Below are positions 35,161-47,651 of a DNA stretch of 64,000 bases, piece after piece (position 1 is the first letter of the stretch; each line of letters starts with the position of its first letter). Source of the DNA: Theropithecus gelada (Eukaryota > Chordata > Mammalia > Primates > Cercopithecidae); assembly GCF_003255815.1 (NCBI RefSeq), contig NC_037669.1, positions 126,717,552-126,781,551 on the forward strand, in the 5' to 3' direction. The position numbers and the translations under genes are program-made. Under the pieces are notes generated by a model. It ran no database searches. It was not told the origin of the DNA and saw only the letters and a program-made list of their open reading frames with translations.

Positions 35161-36309
35161 AATCGTATAACTAAGGACACTTCAAGAATATATTAGCTAC
35201 ATGTTACTTTTTCCAAAAATAATTCTTTCAGATTGTCACTACATGAAGCATTTTATAATTATCAGCTTACTGAATAAAATGGTACTTCAAGATTTAAGAA
35301 TGTTTCTAAGAGCAATATCTCTCTGTTGCTATGCTACCATTACTTCTAACCCATATTATTTAATTTTACTTTTTCATAATTTTTAGATTATTTCCTTTGT
35401 TGTTCTTTTGTCAAAGGTGGACATCTGGCCAAACCAGATAGAGTTATCTTATCATAAACTGTAGTTTGAACTTGCATAGCAAGTATTTTATTGAGGGTTT
35501 GACAGGTTTCTAAAGCTTAATGAGCATACTTTTTGTTTTATATAGCAATTTACTTAAAAATTCTATTTAAGTTTTTTTTTGGAAAAATTACTTTGCCCAC
35601 ATTTACATTCTTAATAGAAACAGTATAATCAGAATGAAAAGATTAAAAATACAAAGAAAACCCATCTAAAAATTTAGGATTAAACAAAAACTTTTATAAG
35701 ACCCAAATTTATCTATATTTTCTTTTTCTCATACTTTTAAGTTAATACCTAACTTAAAATTTTTATTCTTTGTGTGGGGTTAGTTTGAGCTTTCTACATT
35801 GAAGTTTTTTCTACAACTGATAATGTTAACTAACATTGTTAATTAATGTTCATAAAAACGCCCATTTTTAAATAAAAGAATGTTTTTCTCAGATTAAATA
35901 ACTTATATTCATTACTTTTCCCAAAATTTTATGCTGTATCCTTTGAATTCTAGTATTTTAAGACTCATAATTTTTATTCTCATATACTATTTTTATTCCT
36001 ATGCTTCATAGGAAGCTTTTTGAATATACATAACTTTGGTTGTCTACTATTTCAACAGGAAACATCTCCCTAGGGGTAAACTCTGAAAGAGTAAATTTTA
36101 AAAGAAAATATAATTATGGCTCTGACACAAATTTAAAAAAAAAATACCAAAGATTTTATTTAACTAATTAGTTAGAAAACCAGCAAGATGTTACAATGGT
36201 TTCCAAAAATAATTCAGTTTTACATCTACACCCAAAGACACGGAGAGGAGTTGGGGCAGGTTGGAGAGTGGAAAGTAAAGATTGCTAATATGAATTTACA
36301 AATAAATGC
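35161..36309. other. No gene seen
   Basis: AT-rich, unassigned sequence with no coding or RNA signal. Confidence 0.5.
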
Positions 36310-36730
36310 AAAACTGCGTTGAGGGTCCGGAATTATATTTCCTCCCAATATAAATCATTAGTTTGCATATCTTCGTGAAGGAACAATTCAACTGGCGCTG
36401 CTATCAATAATCTACAACTTACAGAATTGCAAAATTGCTCAAAAATAATAAAAGACAGGGAACTCTGCTTGGTTGATTGATAGGCAAGATACACACGGAG
36501 CTTTCCTTCTTTCTCTGTCTTTTGCTTTTTTTATTTCAACAAAGGATCTGGCCCCTTGTGATTCAGTCCATGGATAACATTACTTTTGAGTAAACAAAAG
36601 TTGGAATTAAACTCTTCCTTTACTGCAACGCCATGGTCTCAGTGAGGTGATTCTTGTCGGTGCAGTACGCAGAGAGAACCTGTCAGCGACTACATAAGTT
36701 TCTGCCGCATCTCTTTCTGCATATTGAAAT
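36310..36730. other. Non-repeat block that retains CpG dinucleotides
   Basis: I recognise no repeat or gene here, yet about ten CpG sites remain in ~420 bases (for example near 36317, 36329, 36375, 36497, 36630, 36657, 36668, 36686 and 36705), against very few in the flanking AT-rich DNA. This could mark a conserved or regulatory element, but nothing in the sequence proves it. Confidence 0.3.
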
Positions 36731-37014
36731 ATCTACAAATTTTTTTTTTCTGTTTCTTCACAAATGAATTAGTAACTAGTAAAGATATAAATGTCTTAAT
36801 GCCAAACTTTCTCTCTTAAATCTCAGTAAATACAGCTTTAGTTTAGTCTGTTTCTCCTGATGGGCGAGAAGAACAAGGGCAAGTAGGATAATTATTATTT
36901 TGTAGATAAAATAAAAATGGATTTTTCTTCTGTGATTGTATTTTTACTCTAAAACTTGACCATTAAATTAGGCTATATATAAAAGTAGATACCTTTTATT
37001 AATAATTTTGCCTG

Positions 37015-37353
37015 GACCGGGCGCGGTGGCTCAAGCCTGTAATCCCAGCACTTTGGGAGGCTGAGAGGGGCGGATCACGAGGTCAGGAGATCGAGACCAT
37101 CCTGGCTAACACGGTGAAACCCCGTCTCTACTAAAAAAAATACAAAAAACTAGCCGGGCGAGGTGGCGGGCGCCTGTAGTCCCAGCTACTCGGGAGGCTG
37201 AGGCAGGAGAATGGCGTGAACCCGGGGAGGCGTAGCTTGCAGTGAGCCGAGATCTGGCCACTGCACTCCAGCCTGGGCGACAGAGCCAGACTCCGTCTCA
37301 ACCCCCCAAAAAATATATAAATAAATAAAAAATAAAATAATAATAATAATAAT
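37015..37353 (+). mobile_element. Young AluY, Old World monkey-type variant
   Basis: A full-length forward Alu (ACCGGGCGCGGTGGCTCAAG ...) with a tail that becomes ATAAATAAAT and (AAT)n. Flanks AATAATTTTGCCTG (37001-37014) and AATGATTTTGCCTG (37354-37367) match at 13 of 14, the target-site duplication. CTCAAGCC in place of the usual CTCACGCC, and GATCTGGCCACTGC, fit cercopithecid AluYR-type copies. Confidence 0.97.
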
Positions 37354-37498
37354 AATGATTTTGCCTGAAACGTATTTCTCAATTAGCTTGATAAATTTAA
37401 AAATATTCATCATTTTTATTTCAAAAAGCTTTCATATGTTACATTTTTAATAACTTTTATCTCATTGGTATTCTGTTCCTTCTTCTAAAAATGCCTTT

Positions 37499-37829
37499 TG
37501 TTTTTTTATTTTTATTTATTTTATCATTTTATTTATTTATTTATTTTGAGTCAGAGTGTCGCTCTGTCGCCCAGGCTGAAGTGCAGTGGCCAGATCTTGG
37601 CTCATTGGAAGCTCTGTCTCCCAGGTTCAAGCAATTCTCCTGCCTCAGTCTCCTGAGTAGCTGGGACTACAGGTGCATGCCACCATGCCTGGCTAATTTT
37701 TTTGTATTTCTAGTAGAGACAGGGTTTCAACATGTTAGCTAGGATGGTCTCGATCTCCTGACCTCATGATTTGCCCGCCTTGGCCTCTCAAAGTGCTGGG
37801 ATTACAGGCGTGAGCCACGGCGCCGGACC
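37499..37829 (-). mobile_element. AluY/S-like element with (TTTA)n tail
   Basis: A reverse-orientation Alu (37547-37829) preceded by a (TTTA)n-type tail (37499-37546). It carries many C-to-T changes. It lies ~145 bases from the forward Alu at 37015-37353, forming an inverted pair. Confidence 0.95.
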
Positions 37830-39629
37830 CTCTTCTTTCTTAATTTAATAGTTATGTCTTCTGTATTTATAATATTTTAAAATCAAATTTTTATTTTCTT
37901 TATTATGTGGGAGTAAATTGTAAATTTTGATATTTATTATTTATTGGTGAATAAATAAATATCATTTATTAATGAATAAATTAATTAATGTTATTACTAT
38001 TTATTATTATTCAGTAGAGTGTTTATAACTGCAAAGTAATTTTTAAATTTAGCTGACATATTTTAAATTTTAAACTTTCTGTTTCCATACAAAATCAGTA
38101 GTAATTAATTGAAGGTGTGGATAAATTAAACATGTAGTTTTTTCCAAAAACAGAATTCAAGGGTCACATTCAGACTTTTCTATAAGTTGAATTAGAACTC
38201 CTGCAATATCCTTTATACACAGACATTCATCTTTGCAAAGAAAAAGAAGTGGATGATTTTTTATTACTGACTTACAGATGAAATGAAAGTATGAAGGCAA
38301 GGTGGACTGGTTTCTTCTTCAATAATAATGCAGGGTCCCCTGCTGGGAAAGAAGAGGATCAAACTCGACTGTGGACAAATGAGCTAAACATTCAATAATG
38401 GGGGGTTCTAATTTGAGTAACATGATCATCTATATGGTATTAGAATTTTTTGACATTGAACAAGTAGGATGTCTTAATGAATGTAAAATGCATACTGTTA
38501 CATGTTATTTCAAAGCCCAAGAAACTAAAAGAAAACCGGAACTTAAAGAGAATGTCCAGAATCAGCTCTGACAAAGAACTTGGACATTGTCATTCCCATC
38601 CTTACAACCAAGAAGGGGAGACAAATTGAAAATCAATTTTGTTTAAATTGTCAGGTAAACCAGCATTATAAAATCTGGAGACACAAACTCTCACAGGGAC
38701 ATAATCAAGATCTGCTTACCTGGAGCAGAAGGTACAAAGAGCACTTAAATGGTAGTTTTGATGAATTATTGGAGGCTGAATTTAAACTTGTGTGAGAGTG
38801 AGAAATTTGTGGGGAACTTGCTCTTTGGAGTTGCTTTCACTTTTGTGAGTTTTACCTCCAAGAACCTTAACATTTTTTCACTGAAAATTTAAGAAAAATG
38901 TCATGTCTTTGTCAGGAATAAGGGGAAAGTAGTCATTGTAAAATACACCTAAAACTTTTTTGTTGTTGTTGTTTGTTTGTTTTTAAAGCCTTGTACTCCA
39001 GGTTAAAAATAATTTTCCAGAGCTTTCTCCCAGTGGGGGAAAATGTATTTTTCCAATTCAGTCACTTATAGTTATATCATTTCATCTAAGGGAGTGGAGA
39101 AACATAGTAAAAAATAGTTTGAGAATAAGGAAATAGATTGAGAATGTTGCAGCTAAGGAAGGAGCTAATGGGCATGAGAAACAAAGCTTTACAACTCAGA
39201 AAATATTTGTGACAGTCATAGCCCAGAGACAGAGGTTTATAAAACACTGAAATTTAAACAGAAGATGAAAGAATATTCCCTTCCTTCACACTTTATCATC
39301 ACACTATCTGGTTCTAGTCTAATACCAGCCAAATATGATCTAAAGCACAGATTCTTGCTGAGTAGAATTGGTTAGTGAAGTCTAAATTCAAGAAAGGAAA
39401 CACAAATAAGGACACAAGAGGAATTTGAAAGTTCAAGCACTTATAACTACATATAGGAAACATTAAACACAGCCTGACCCCTACTAAGGTTACTGTAAAT
39501 TCTCATGCTAAAGACCTTTTTACCTCATGTTTATTCTTAGTCCCCAATGTAACATACTCAGATTTTAAGAAAAAAAAAATACAAGACATGACAAAAAGCA
39601 ACAAAAACACAGTCTATCTATAATATAGA
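37830..39629. other. No gene seen
   Basis: AT-rich at the start (TTTATT/AATAAATA repeats at 37930-38010). A 71-codon open frame at 38580-38795 lies in a less AT-rich segment (38500-38880) that may be an old repeat I cannot name. Confidence 0.45.
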
Positions 39630-40662
39630 AATGATCAGAAACTGACATATGTTGGACTTATCGGACAAAGATTATAAAATAGCTATGATGAACATGTTAA
39701 GGACTATAACAAAAAAAGTAGATAAAAAGTAAGACAAGATGTGCAATTTAAGCTGAGAAATGCAATATCTAAGAAAAAATCCTAAGGAAATGCAAGAATT
39801 GAAAAACACAGTAAAGTGAAGAAGGTTTCAATGTCCTCATTATTGGACATAACACAGTCAAACAAATAATTGGTGAGCTTAAAAATAGTTCAACCAAAAT
39901 TTCTCCAACTGCATTGCAAAAACAACCACCACCACCAAAAAAAAAAAAAAAAAAAAACCAGAATAAAACATTCAAGAAATACGGGACAATTTCAAAAGAT
40001 GTAACATATGCACAATTCAAATCTAAAAAGAATAGAGAACAGAGTGGAGCACATGAGAAGAATAAACACACACACAAACAAAAATGAACACAAAAAAGTT
40101 TTGGCATATAATACTCAACCTGAAAAACATAAAATCAAAGAGAAAATCCTGAAAGAATTCAGAGGGATGAGAACAACTCGACTAACGATGAAGCAGCATA
40201 CATATCATACCTCAATTGTTGTCAGAAGCCATGCAAGCCAAAAGTGAGTGGAATAAATTATTTAAACTATTGAAAGAAGAAACAACACAATCTAGAATTC
40301 TATATCAAGCTAAACTGTTCTTAAAACATGAAGGAGGTATAAGGACTTTCTTAGATAAATTAAACTGACAGAATTAATCACCAGCAGAACTGCACTGCAA
40401 TAAATGCTAACAAACAGTGTTCTAGCAGAAGTAAAATGGTATAATTAGTACTTTGGATCTACATTTAAAAAGAAGAGCATCAGAGATAGAAAAAAATGTG
40501 GGTACAATAGCATCATTTATTGTTTTTATTCATAATTGATCTAAAAATATATGTTTAAAGTAATATTTACTAATAAAATATGTGTACTGTGATTATAGCA
40601 CATGGCAAAATGAAGTGAATGACAGCAGTATCACAAAAGATGGGGGAAAAGTAAAAATACTC
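39630..40662 (+). mobile_element. Old L1M, ORF1 region (first piece of an interrupted element)
   Basis: The forward strand follows L1M ORF1 to the inter-ORF region: 'gacaaagattataaaatag', 'aaatgcaagaattgaaaa', 'agagaaaatcctgaaagaa', 'agaagccatgcaagccaaaa', 'ctagaattctatatcaagc', 'catgaaggaggtataaggac', 'atcaccagcagaactgcactgcaataaatgct'. Many stops. The element is interrupted by the LTR at 40663 and by the L1 at 41405. Confidence 0.8.
39937..39957. repeat. Poly-A run
   Basis: About 21 A following ACCACCACC, inside the L1M. Confidence 0.95.
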
Positions 40663-41218
40663 TGTATCACTGAAAGTTCTCTAGGGGGAAAACAATAAAA
40701 TATGCATATCTATCTATCTACCTAGATATGCATAGAGAGAGAGGAAGAGAGAGAGAAATAGATTTATTATGAAGGATTGACTCATGTATTATCAAGACGG
40801 AGAAGTCTCATGATACGCTGTCCACAAGCTGGAGGCCCAAGAAAGTTGTTGATATAGTTTCAGTACAAGACCAAAGGCTAGAGAATCAGAAGAGTTAATG
40901 GTGTGAGATCCAGTCTGAATCTGAAGGTCTGAGAACCTGAAGGTCCTGATTTCCAAGGGTAAAAGAAAATGAATGTGCCAGCTCAAGTAGAGAGAAAAAA
41001 TTCACTCTTTTGATTTGTTGTTATTGTTGTTCTATTAAGGCCCTGAAAAAAATGGATAACGCCTACCTGCATTGGTAGATCATTGGTGAGAGTGATCTTT
41101 ACTCAGTCTACTGAATCTCTTCTGGAAATACTATCAGAGACACACCAAGAAATAACATTTTACCAGCGATCTGAGCATCCCTTAGCCCAGTCAAATTGAC
41201 CCATTAAATTAGCCATCA
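40663..41218 (-). mobile_element. Solo MLT2-type (ERVL) LTR with intact target duplication
   Basis: The reverse strand reads as an MLT2 LTR from TGATGGCTAATTTAATGGGTC (41218 side) through 'aattgactgggctaaggg' to '...ctagagaactttcagtgataca' (40663 side), ~556 bases. TACTC precedes it (40658-40662) and follows it (41219-41223), the 5-bp duplication expected of ERVL. Only one LTR is present, so the provirus was lost by LTR-LTR recombination. The L1M reads straight across the site. Confidence 0.88.
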
Positions 41219-41223
41219 TACTC

Positions 41224-41404
41224 TGCTATAAGGCATCTGCACTACACATAAATGGATATTCCGTTATTCGAAGGTAGGCTTATATTTGTTAAAAATGTAC
41301 CAAATGTACATTATAGATTTGATGGCAAATACCAAAAAAATTAATAAGGAAACAAAACTGATTAAAGTAATGACATAAAATCATATGAAATGGTCAGTTA
41401 ATTA
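41224..41404 (+). mobile_element. Old L1M, inter-ORF region (second piece)
   Basis: 'tgctataaggcatctgcactacacataaatggatat' continues the L1M of 39630-40662 directly across the MLT2 insertion. An A-rich inter-ORF segment follows, up to the next insertion. Confidence 0.7.
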
Positions 41405-43260
41405 ATATTTTTAATATACTTTAAGTCCTGGGATACATTTGCAGAACGTAAAGGCTCATTCCATAGGTATACACATGCCATGGTGGTTTGCTGCACCCAT
41501 CAACACATCATCTACATTAGGTATTTCTCCAAATGCTATCCCTCCCCTAGTCTCCCACCCCCTGACAGGCCCCGGTGTGTGATGTCTCCCTCCCTGTGTC
41601 CATGTGTTTTCATTGTTCAACTCCCACTTCTGAGTGAGAACATGCAGTGTTTGGTTTTCTGTTCCTGTGTTAGTTTGCTGAGAATGATGGTTTCCAGTGT
41701 CATCCATGCCCTTGCAAAGGACATGAACTCATCCTTTTTGATGGCTGAATAGTATTCCATGGTGTATATGTGCTATATTTTCTTTATCTGGTCTATCTTT
41801 GAGGGGCATTTGGGTTGTTTTCAAGTCTTTGCTATTGTGAACAGTGCCATAATAAACATTTGTGTGCATGTGTCTTTATAGTAGAATGATTTATAATCCT
41901 GTGGGTATATACCCAGTAATGGGATTGCTGGGTCAAATGGTGTTTCTGGTTCTAGATCCTTGAGGAATTGCCACACTGTCTTCCACAATGGTTGAACTAA
42001 TTTACATTCCCACCAACAGTGTAAAAGTGTTCCTGTTTCTCCACATCCTCTCCAGCATCTGTTTTTTCCTGACTTCTTAATGATTGCCATTCTAACTGGA
42101 ATGAGATGGTATCTCATTGTGGTTTTGATTTCCATTTCTCTAATGACAAGAGATGATAACATTGTTTTCATATGTTTTCTGGCCACATAAATGTCTTCTT
42201 TTGAGAAGTGTTTGTACATATCCTTTGCCCACATTCTGATGGCGTTGTTCATTTTTTTCTTATAAATTTGTTTAAGTTCCTTGTAGATTCTGGATATTAG
42301 TTCTTTGTCAGATGGATAGATTGCAATTTTTCTTTTCCTTTTCTGTAGGTTGCCTATTCACTCTGATGATGGTTTCTTTTGCTGTTCAGAAGCTCTTTAG
42401 TTTAATTAGATCCCATTTGTCAATTTTGTCTTTTATTGTTATTGCTTTTGGTGTTTTAGTCATGAAGTCTTTTCCCATGCCTATATCCTGAATGGTATTG
42501 CCTAGGTTTTCTTCCAGGATTTTTATGGTTTTAGGTCTTACATTTAAGTCTTTAATCCATCTTGAGTTAATTTTTGTATAAGGTGTAAAGAAGGGGTCCA
42601 GTTTCAGTTTTCTGCATATGGCTAGCCAGTTTTCCCAACACCATTTATTAAATAGGGAATCATTTCCCCACTGCTTGTTTTTGTCAGGTTTGTAAAAGAT
42701 CAGATGGTTGTATATGTGTGGTATTATCTCTGAGGCCTCTATTCTGTTCCTTTGGCCTATATATCTATTTTGGTACCAGTATCATGCTGTTTTGGTTACT
42801 GTAGCCTTGTAGTACAGTTTGAAGTCAGGTAGCGTGATGCCCCCAGCTTTGTTCTTTTTGCTTAGGATTTTCTTCACTATACGGGCTTTTTTTTTTTTTT
42901 TTTTTTTTTTTGTTCCATATGAAATTTTAAGTAGTTTTTTTCTAATTCTATGAAGAAAGTAAATGGTAGCTTGATGGGGATTGCATTGAATCTATAAATA
43001 CTTTGAGCAGTATGGCCATTTTCATGATATTGATTCTTCCTATCGATGAACATGGAGTGTTTTTCCATTTATTTGCGTCCACTCTTATTTCCTTGAGCCC
43101 TGGTTTGCAGTTCTCCTTGAAGAGGTCCCTCACCTACCTTGTAAGTTGTATTCCTAGGTATTTCATTCTCTTTGTAGCAATTGTGAATGGGAGTTCACTC
43201 ATGATTTGGCTTTCTATTTATCTATTATTGGTCTACAAGAATGCTTGTGATTTTTGCATG
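41405..43260 (-). mobile_element. L1PA/PB-type LINE-1, 5'-truncated (~1.86 kb)
   Basis: The L1 3'UTR starts at 41405. The reverse strand reads the decayed C-terminal half of ORF2, with the longest open part at 41821-42252 (143 codons, the Cys-rich C-terminal region with CWRGCGETGTLLHCWWECK). The 5' end breaks at about 43260 without inversion. It is inserted into the L1M that resumes at 43261. A homopolymer has expanded inside it at 42887-42911. Confidence 0.93.
42887..42911. repeat. T25 run inside L1 ORF2
   Basis: Twenty-five T replace the ~6 T found at this ORF2 position in the related L1 (near 1772-1778 in this window). On the reverse strand it reads as a run of Lys codons and breaks the frame. 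Confidence 0.9.
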
Positions 43261-44215
43261 AAAGAATGTATAAAGAGAGGGAGAAAATGAAAGAAACAAC
43301 TAATAAAATGTGACAAACAGAAAACACAATCATAGTGGATCGATAATTGCTTTAAATCTGAACTGTCTAAATATACAAATGACGAGCAAGAGATTGTCAG
43401 AGTAGGTAAAATAATAAAACAAGACAGACTCGGTTATATATTTTGTATAAGAAACTCACTTTAAACCTACATACTAAGAGAGTTAAAATCAAGGGCAAAG
43501 GAAATCATGGTAACACTAATCAAAAGAAAGCTGGGGTTACTATATTAATTTCAGGTAAAGTTGACTTTCGAACAAGGAATATAATAATGGTTAAGGAAGA
43601 TAATTCATAATGCTAAAGGAATAAAAAAGTAGAAAACTTCAAATAAACAACCTATTGATGCATATTAGGTTTTTCTAGAAAAACTTAAGCAAGAGCAAAA
43701 CAAGAGCAAACCAAACACAAAATTTATAGGAAAAAGAAATGACAAAAGAGCAAAAATAAATGATATTGAATCAAAGAAAACAACACAAAGGTGAACAGAA
43801 GGAAAAGTCACTATTTTAAAAGACAAAGAAAACTGACAAAAACAAAAAGAGAGAAGATTCAAATAAATCAGAAATGAAACATGAGACATTACAAACGATT
43901 CAACTGCAATTCAAAGGATCATCAAGATGAATTTGGACATTCATCAAAAAAGACCATATTCTTTGTCATAAAACACAAAGTAACACATCTAATATGATAG
44001 CAATTATACAAAGTATCTTCTCATATCACAGAGGCATCAAATAGAATGGGAAATCAGAAAAATAGCTGAAAAAAATCCCCAAATATCTGGAAAGTAAACA
44101 ACATAAATCTAAGTAACCCATGGTTTGAACAATACATCTGAAGAGAAATTTAAATAATATTTTGAACTAAGTAAAATGAAAATACAACTAATCAAGATTT
44201 GTGCAATGTAGTGGG
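43261..44215 (+). mobile_element. Old L1M, ORF2 5' part, blocks out of order (third piece)
   Basis: Forward-strand L1M ORF2. Block 1 (about 43300-43635) is the endonuclease N-terminus ('gagattgtcag', 'actaatcaaaagaaagctgggg', 'atttcaggtaaagttgactttc'). Block 2 (about 43640-43925) is the linker before the RT ('gaaatgaaacatgagacattacaa'). Block 3 (about 43926-44215) is the endonuclease C-terminal half ('agaccatattctttgtcataaaacac', 'atatctggaaagtaaacaac'), which should come before block 2. Confidence 0.75.
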
Positions 44216-45103
44216 TTTATCTTTCTAAGTCAATAGATTTGGCAGTCGTAATATTAGATAGCAGAGGTCACTGTTGGGTCACCATGGGTTTGGGGATGAT
44301 CTCTTTATATTTCTTATTCTTTTAACAACTTTCTGGCCAGTAACACATGATCAGAAATTGAGACAACTATAACACTTGAAACTTCATTGCTGACATTTAA
44401 AGGAGTGAATCATTCATATATTTCATTATTGTTATGGAATTTACTATTCTGGATTCCATTTGCTCCCTAATCTAGAAGCAGTGAGTTATTTATTATTATA
44501 TAAGAAAATGAGGTCCTTTTACTTTTACTCTTTATTTAGCAGGGCTCTTCATATACAAAATATATCACCAAATAAACATGCATCTTGATCTAATCACAGG
44601 AAAACACTGTCTTTTCTGCAGTTAGATGTAAATAGTCTTGATATTTACCAATATGGTTTGTTATTAATGATCTTGGCTTCCTAAGAATTTCATAAGAAAC
44701 ATAAAGTAAATGTGTTTATCGTTTGAAGAACTATATCCATGAATTTCATGTGCCACTCTTGATTTTCCCCACTATGGTTTCATTAGTGGAGGCAAAGTCC
44801 ATTGCCTGGATTTCTTCCATGTCTAGCACTACAGAGTTGCTTATTACATCAATGTTAACTCTTAATTAGAAGTTAATAACCAGAAGAAACTTATTGAAGT
44901 CTCCCCACAACCACCACTATCATAATCTTTGTAATTTGGGAACTACTTGATACACAAGTAAAGTTCTTCCATGTTTACCTTGGATGAACATTTTATGTAC
45001 ATCTTTTACCCTCTCTGTTTGTATTTTTTTTGAAAAAGACTATGAGATAGTCCTCAAGATATCTGTCTGTTGAGCTATGGATTATTTTTAATTTGCTTAT
45101 TGA
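44216..45103. other. No gene seen
   Basis: Unassigned sequence with no coding or RNA signal. Confidence 0.5.
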
Positions 45104-45381
45104 CGGAGTTTTGCTCTTGTTGCTCATGCTGGAGTGCCATGGCGCCATCTCGGCTCACTGTAAACTCCGCCTCCTGGGTTCAGGCGATTCTCCTGCCTCA
45201 GCCTTCCCAGTAGCTGAGATTACAGGGATGCACCACCAAGCCCGCCTAATTTTGTATTTTTAGTAGAGACAGGGTTTCACCATGTTGGTCAGTTTTTTGT
45301 CGAACTACTGATCTCGGGTGATCCTCTCGCCTGGACCTCCCAAAGAGCTGTGATTACAGGTGTGAGCCACCGTGCCTTGCC
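45104..45381 (-). mobile_element. Alu without its A-tail
   Basis: A reverse-orientation Alu that begins at GACGGAGTTTTGCTC with no poly-T before it and ends CGTGCCTTGCC. Many substitutions indicate an older copy (AluS/J-like). Confidence 0.93.
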
Positions 45382-45840
45382 AAGTGACACTATTATTTTT
45401 GGTAATTATCACTGGTAATGAGGCTGCCCATTACCTTTTTCCTAATAACTGACTTCATATTTTGAGAACAAATCCAAGATATTTTGAGTTCATATTCCCT
45501 GCATCCCTTAATTTTTCTCCATTCGATTTCATTACTATTAACTCTAGCTATGTTCATGATAATTACTTAATGATGAGTATATGTTTGCTTATATGTTCAC
45601 ACATGTGCATACAAATTTTAAGTGTCAGTGACATGAAGAATGAACCTTGCATAATTAATCTGATAGATGGTAAATATAAACATGACTGTAAGGTTGTTAT
45701 TTAAGAGGTTTTTTTTAAAAAATGACCATGCCCAAATTTCTTGATTTTTTATTGAATTATACATTAGAAAATAAATATTCACAGAAAATATATTTTTCAA
45801 TTCTAGCCCAGAGTCTGTAAGTTATGAACTTTCATAAGTT
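45382..45840. other. No gene seen
   Basis: AT-rich, unassigned sequence. Confidence 0.5.
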
Positions 45841-45952
45841 TTAAGCTCCCCTCGATTTGCATCCCTGAGTGAAATCTATTCACTTGAAACGATAAATATT
45901 TTTAAGCAATTTTCATGCTCAAATGGTCATGAAATTGAGGGGGCTTTCAGGT
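45841..45952 (+). repeat. Direct duplication, copy 1
   Basis: About 112 bases from TTAAGCTCCCC to GGGGGCTTTCAGGT. They recur at 48357-48473 with about seven substitutions and one 5-base indel. I recognise no repeat family. Confidence 0.92.
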
Positions 45953-46329
45953 TCAGCAAGTCGTATACATTTCCTGTTCTCCTTAACTCACTTTTCTTTG
46001 TGCAGACGTGGCATGTGTTCCTATGTTACTAAGGGGAATCCTTTTGGCAAGTGGGTACCATTAGGAAGAATTTTATGTTAAATTATTTTCAGCTTTACTT
46101 AAAGGAAATGAAGAACAATTCAAAATGCCATGAAATATAAAGTTTATATCAAAACATCACCATTAAAAACATATAGAATAAAAATTTTCATTGCTTCATT
46201 TTGAGATCAAAGACAATAATTAGTATTAATCCAACAAAGGAAACTATAAATAATAGACACTATTATGTCACTCTTTTCTATTTTATATTGCCTGTCATGC
46301 TTTTGTTAACATTAAAACATTATTAAATT
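45953..46329. other. No gene seen
   Basis: Unassigned AT-rich sequence. Confidence 0.5.
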
Positions 46330-46510
46330 CCTATAACATATTAATAGCCTCATCATGCTGTTTCCTACTGCTTTTCATGTATTACACTTTTTTTATTCTC
46401 ACAAAAAACATACCAAAGCAAAATCATTATTATTTACATATTACAGATTTGGGAAAAAATTTAGAGAAGTCATACAACCTTCACCAATTCTGGATTAAGT
46501 GTGCTTAATT
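46330..46510 (+). mobile_element. Probable MIR
   Basis: A degenerate MIR core on the forward strand: 'ttattctcacaaaaaacataccaaagcaaaatcattattatttacatattacagatttgggaaaaaattt', then 'gaagtcatacaacc'. Confidence 0.55.
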
Positions 46511-47651
46511 CTCACACTATATTTTGTCTTCTCTTCTTACATATTTCCTTCAAAATAGATCAATCAGGGCATGATATCAGCTATTTATTGTCTATGTTAA
46601 AATTTTATTCAAAATTGGTTAATATTCCTACACATGTATTTGTCATTATATGTTTAAGATTATTAAACTGTAACATGTGCATTGATTTTCACTTTTTTTT
46701 GCATGTGTTGTGAATACAAACAGTGTGAATTCTAAACTTTATCGAGGTTTAATGATGCAATGATGTTATATTAAACATAGAGAGGTCACATATTCTAAAT
46801 GAAATTCAGCTAATCATAATGCATGATAAAAATATATTTATTTTGCAATTTTTCTGTGGACCAGTCAGGACTATGACAAAGAGATACTTCATGAGACTTA
46901 TTTATGGGAAGAGAATAAAATTAGGAGACAGTTGAAGATACTATTGTAATATTTCCAGAATCATATTTGCTTTTAAAAAAGGTTTTACAAAAAAATGTAT
47001 CTCTGTGTGTAAGGCTTGGATAAGGTTAATACCATTTTTATAATGTCATCAGGCCTCTTATGTTTGATGATAAATTTTGCAAGATTTACTCAAGCCATTG
47101 AAGTCTCTGATCTGGTACATTATGTTAGAATCCTACAGGAATACAACTTTTAGGAAAGTGTTTTGAACTCCTAAATCATTTTTTAAATGGTTACTCAAGA
47201 AATGTTTATATGATGCATAATTTTCCTATTAACATTGTCTCTAAAATACATTACCCAAGTAGATAATATCTGAAATACAACACGTTATATAGCTTCATAA
47301 ATTATTTATGGAGCAGAAGGCTCTATACAAATGTGCAATATCACATACACATAACGATATTCAATAAGTATAATCAATAATAGTGCAAAAACTGTTTTTG
47401 TAGGGAAACAATACGTAAGTAATAATATCTGCTTGGAGTCCTTTTTTTAACAAAACAATATAAGATAACTTGATTTCCAGGTTTCTTTTAATAGTTTACA
47501 GATATGAAATGATGAAGTCCAGATGAAGTCCAAGATATGTACAATTTCATATCTTACATTTGTAAACTACACTAATGTGCTTCAATTTTAATTAAAAAAT
47601 GCATATTAAGCAATGATTATTATGAATAACTTTATCTTTAAAATGATGTTG
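46511..47651. other. No gene seen
   Basis: AT-rich, unassigned. A small tandem repeat (GATGAAGTCCA twice) lies at 47511-47535. Confidence 0.5.
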
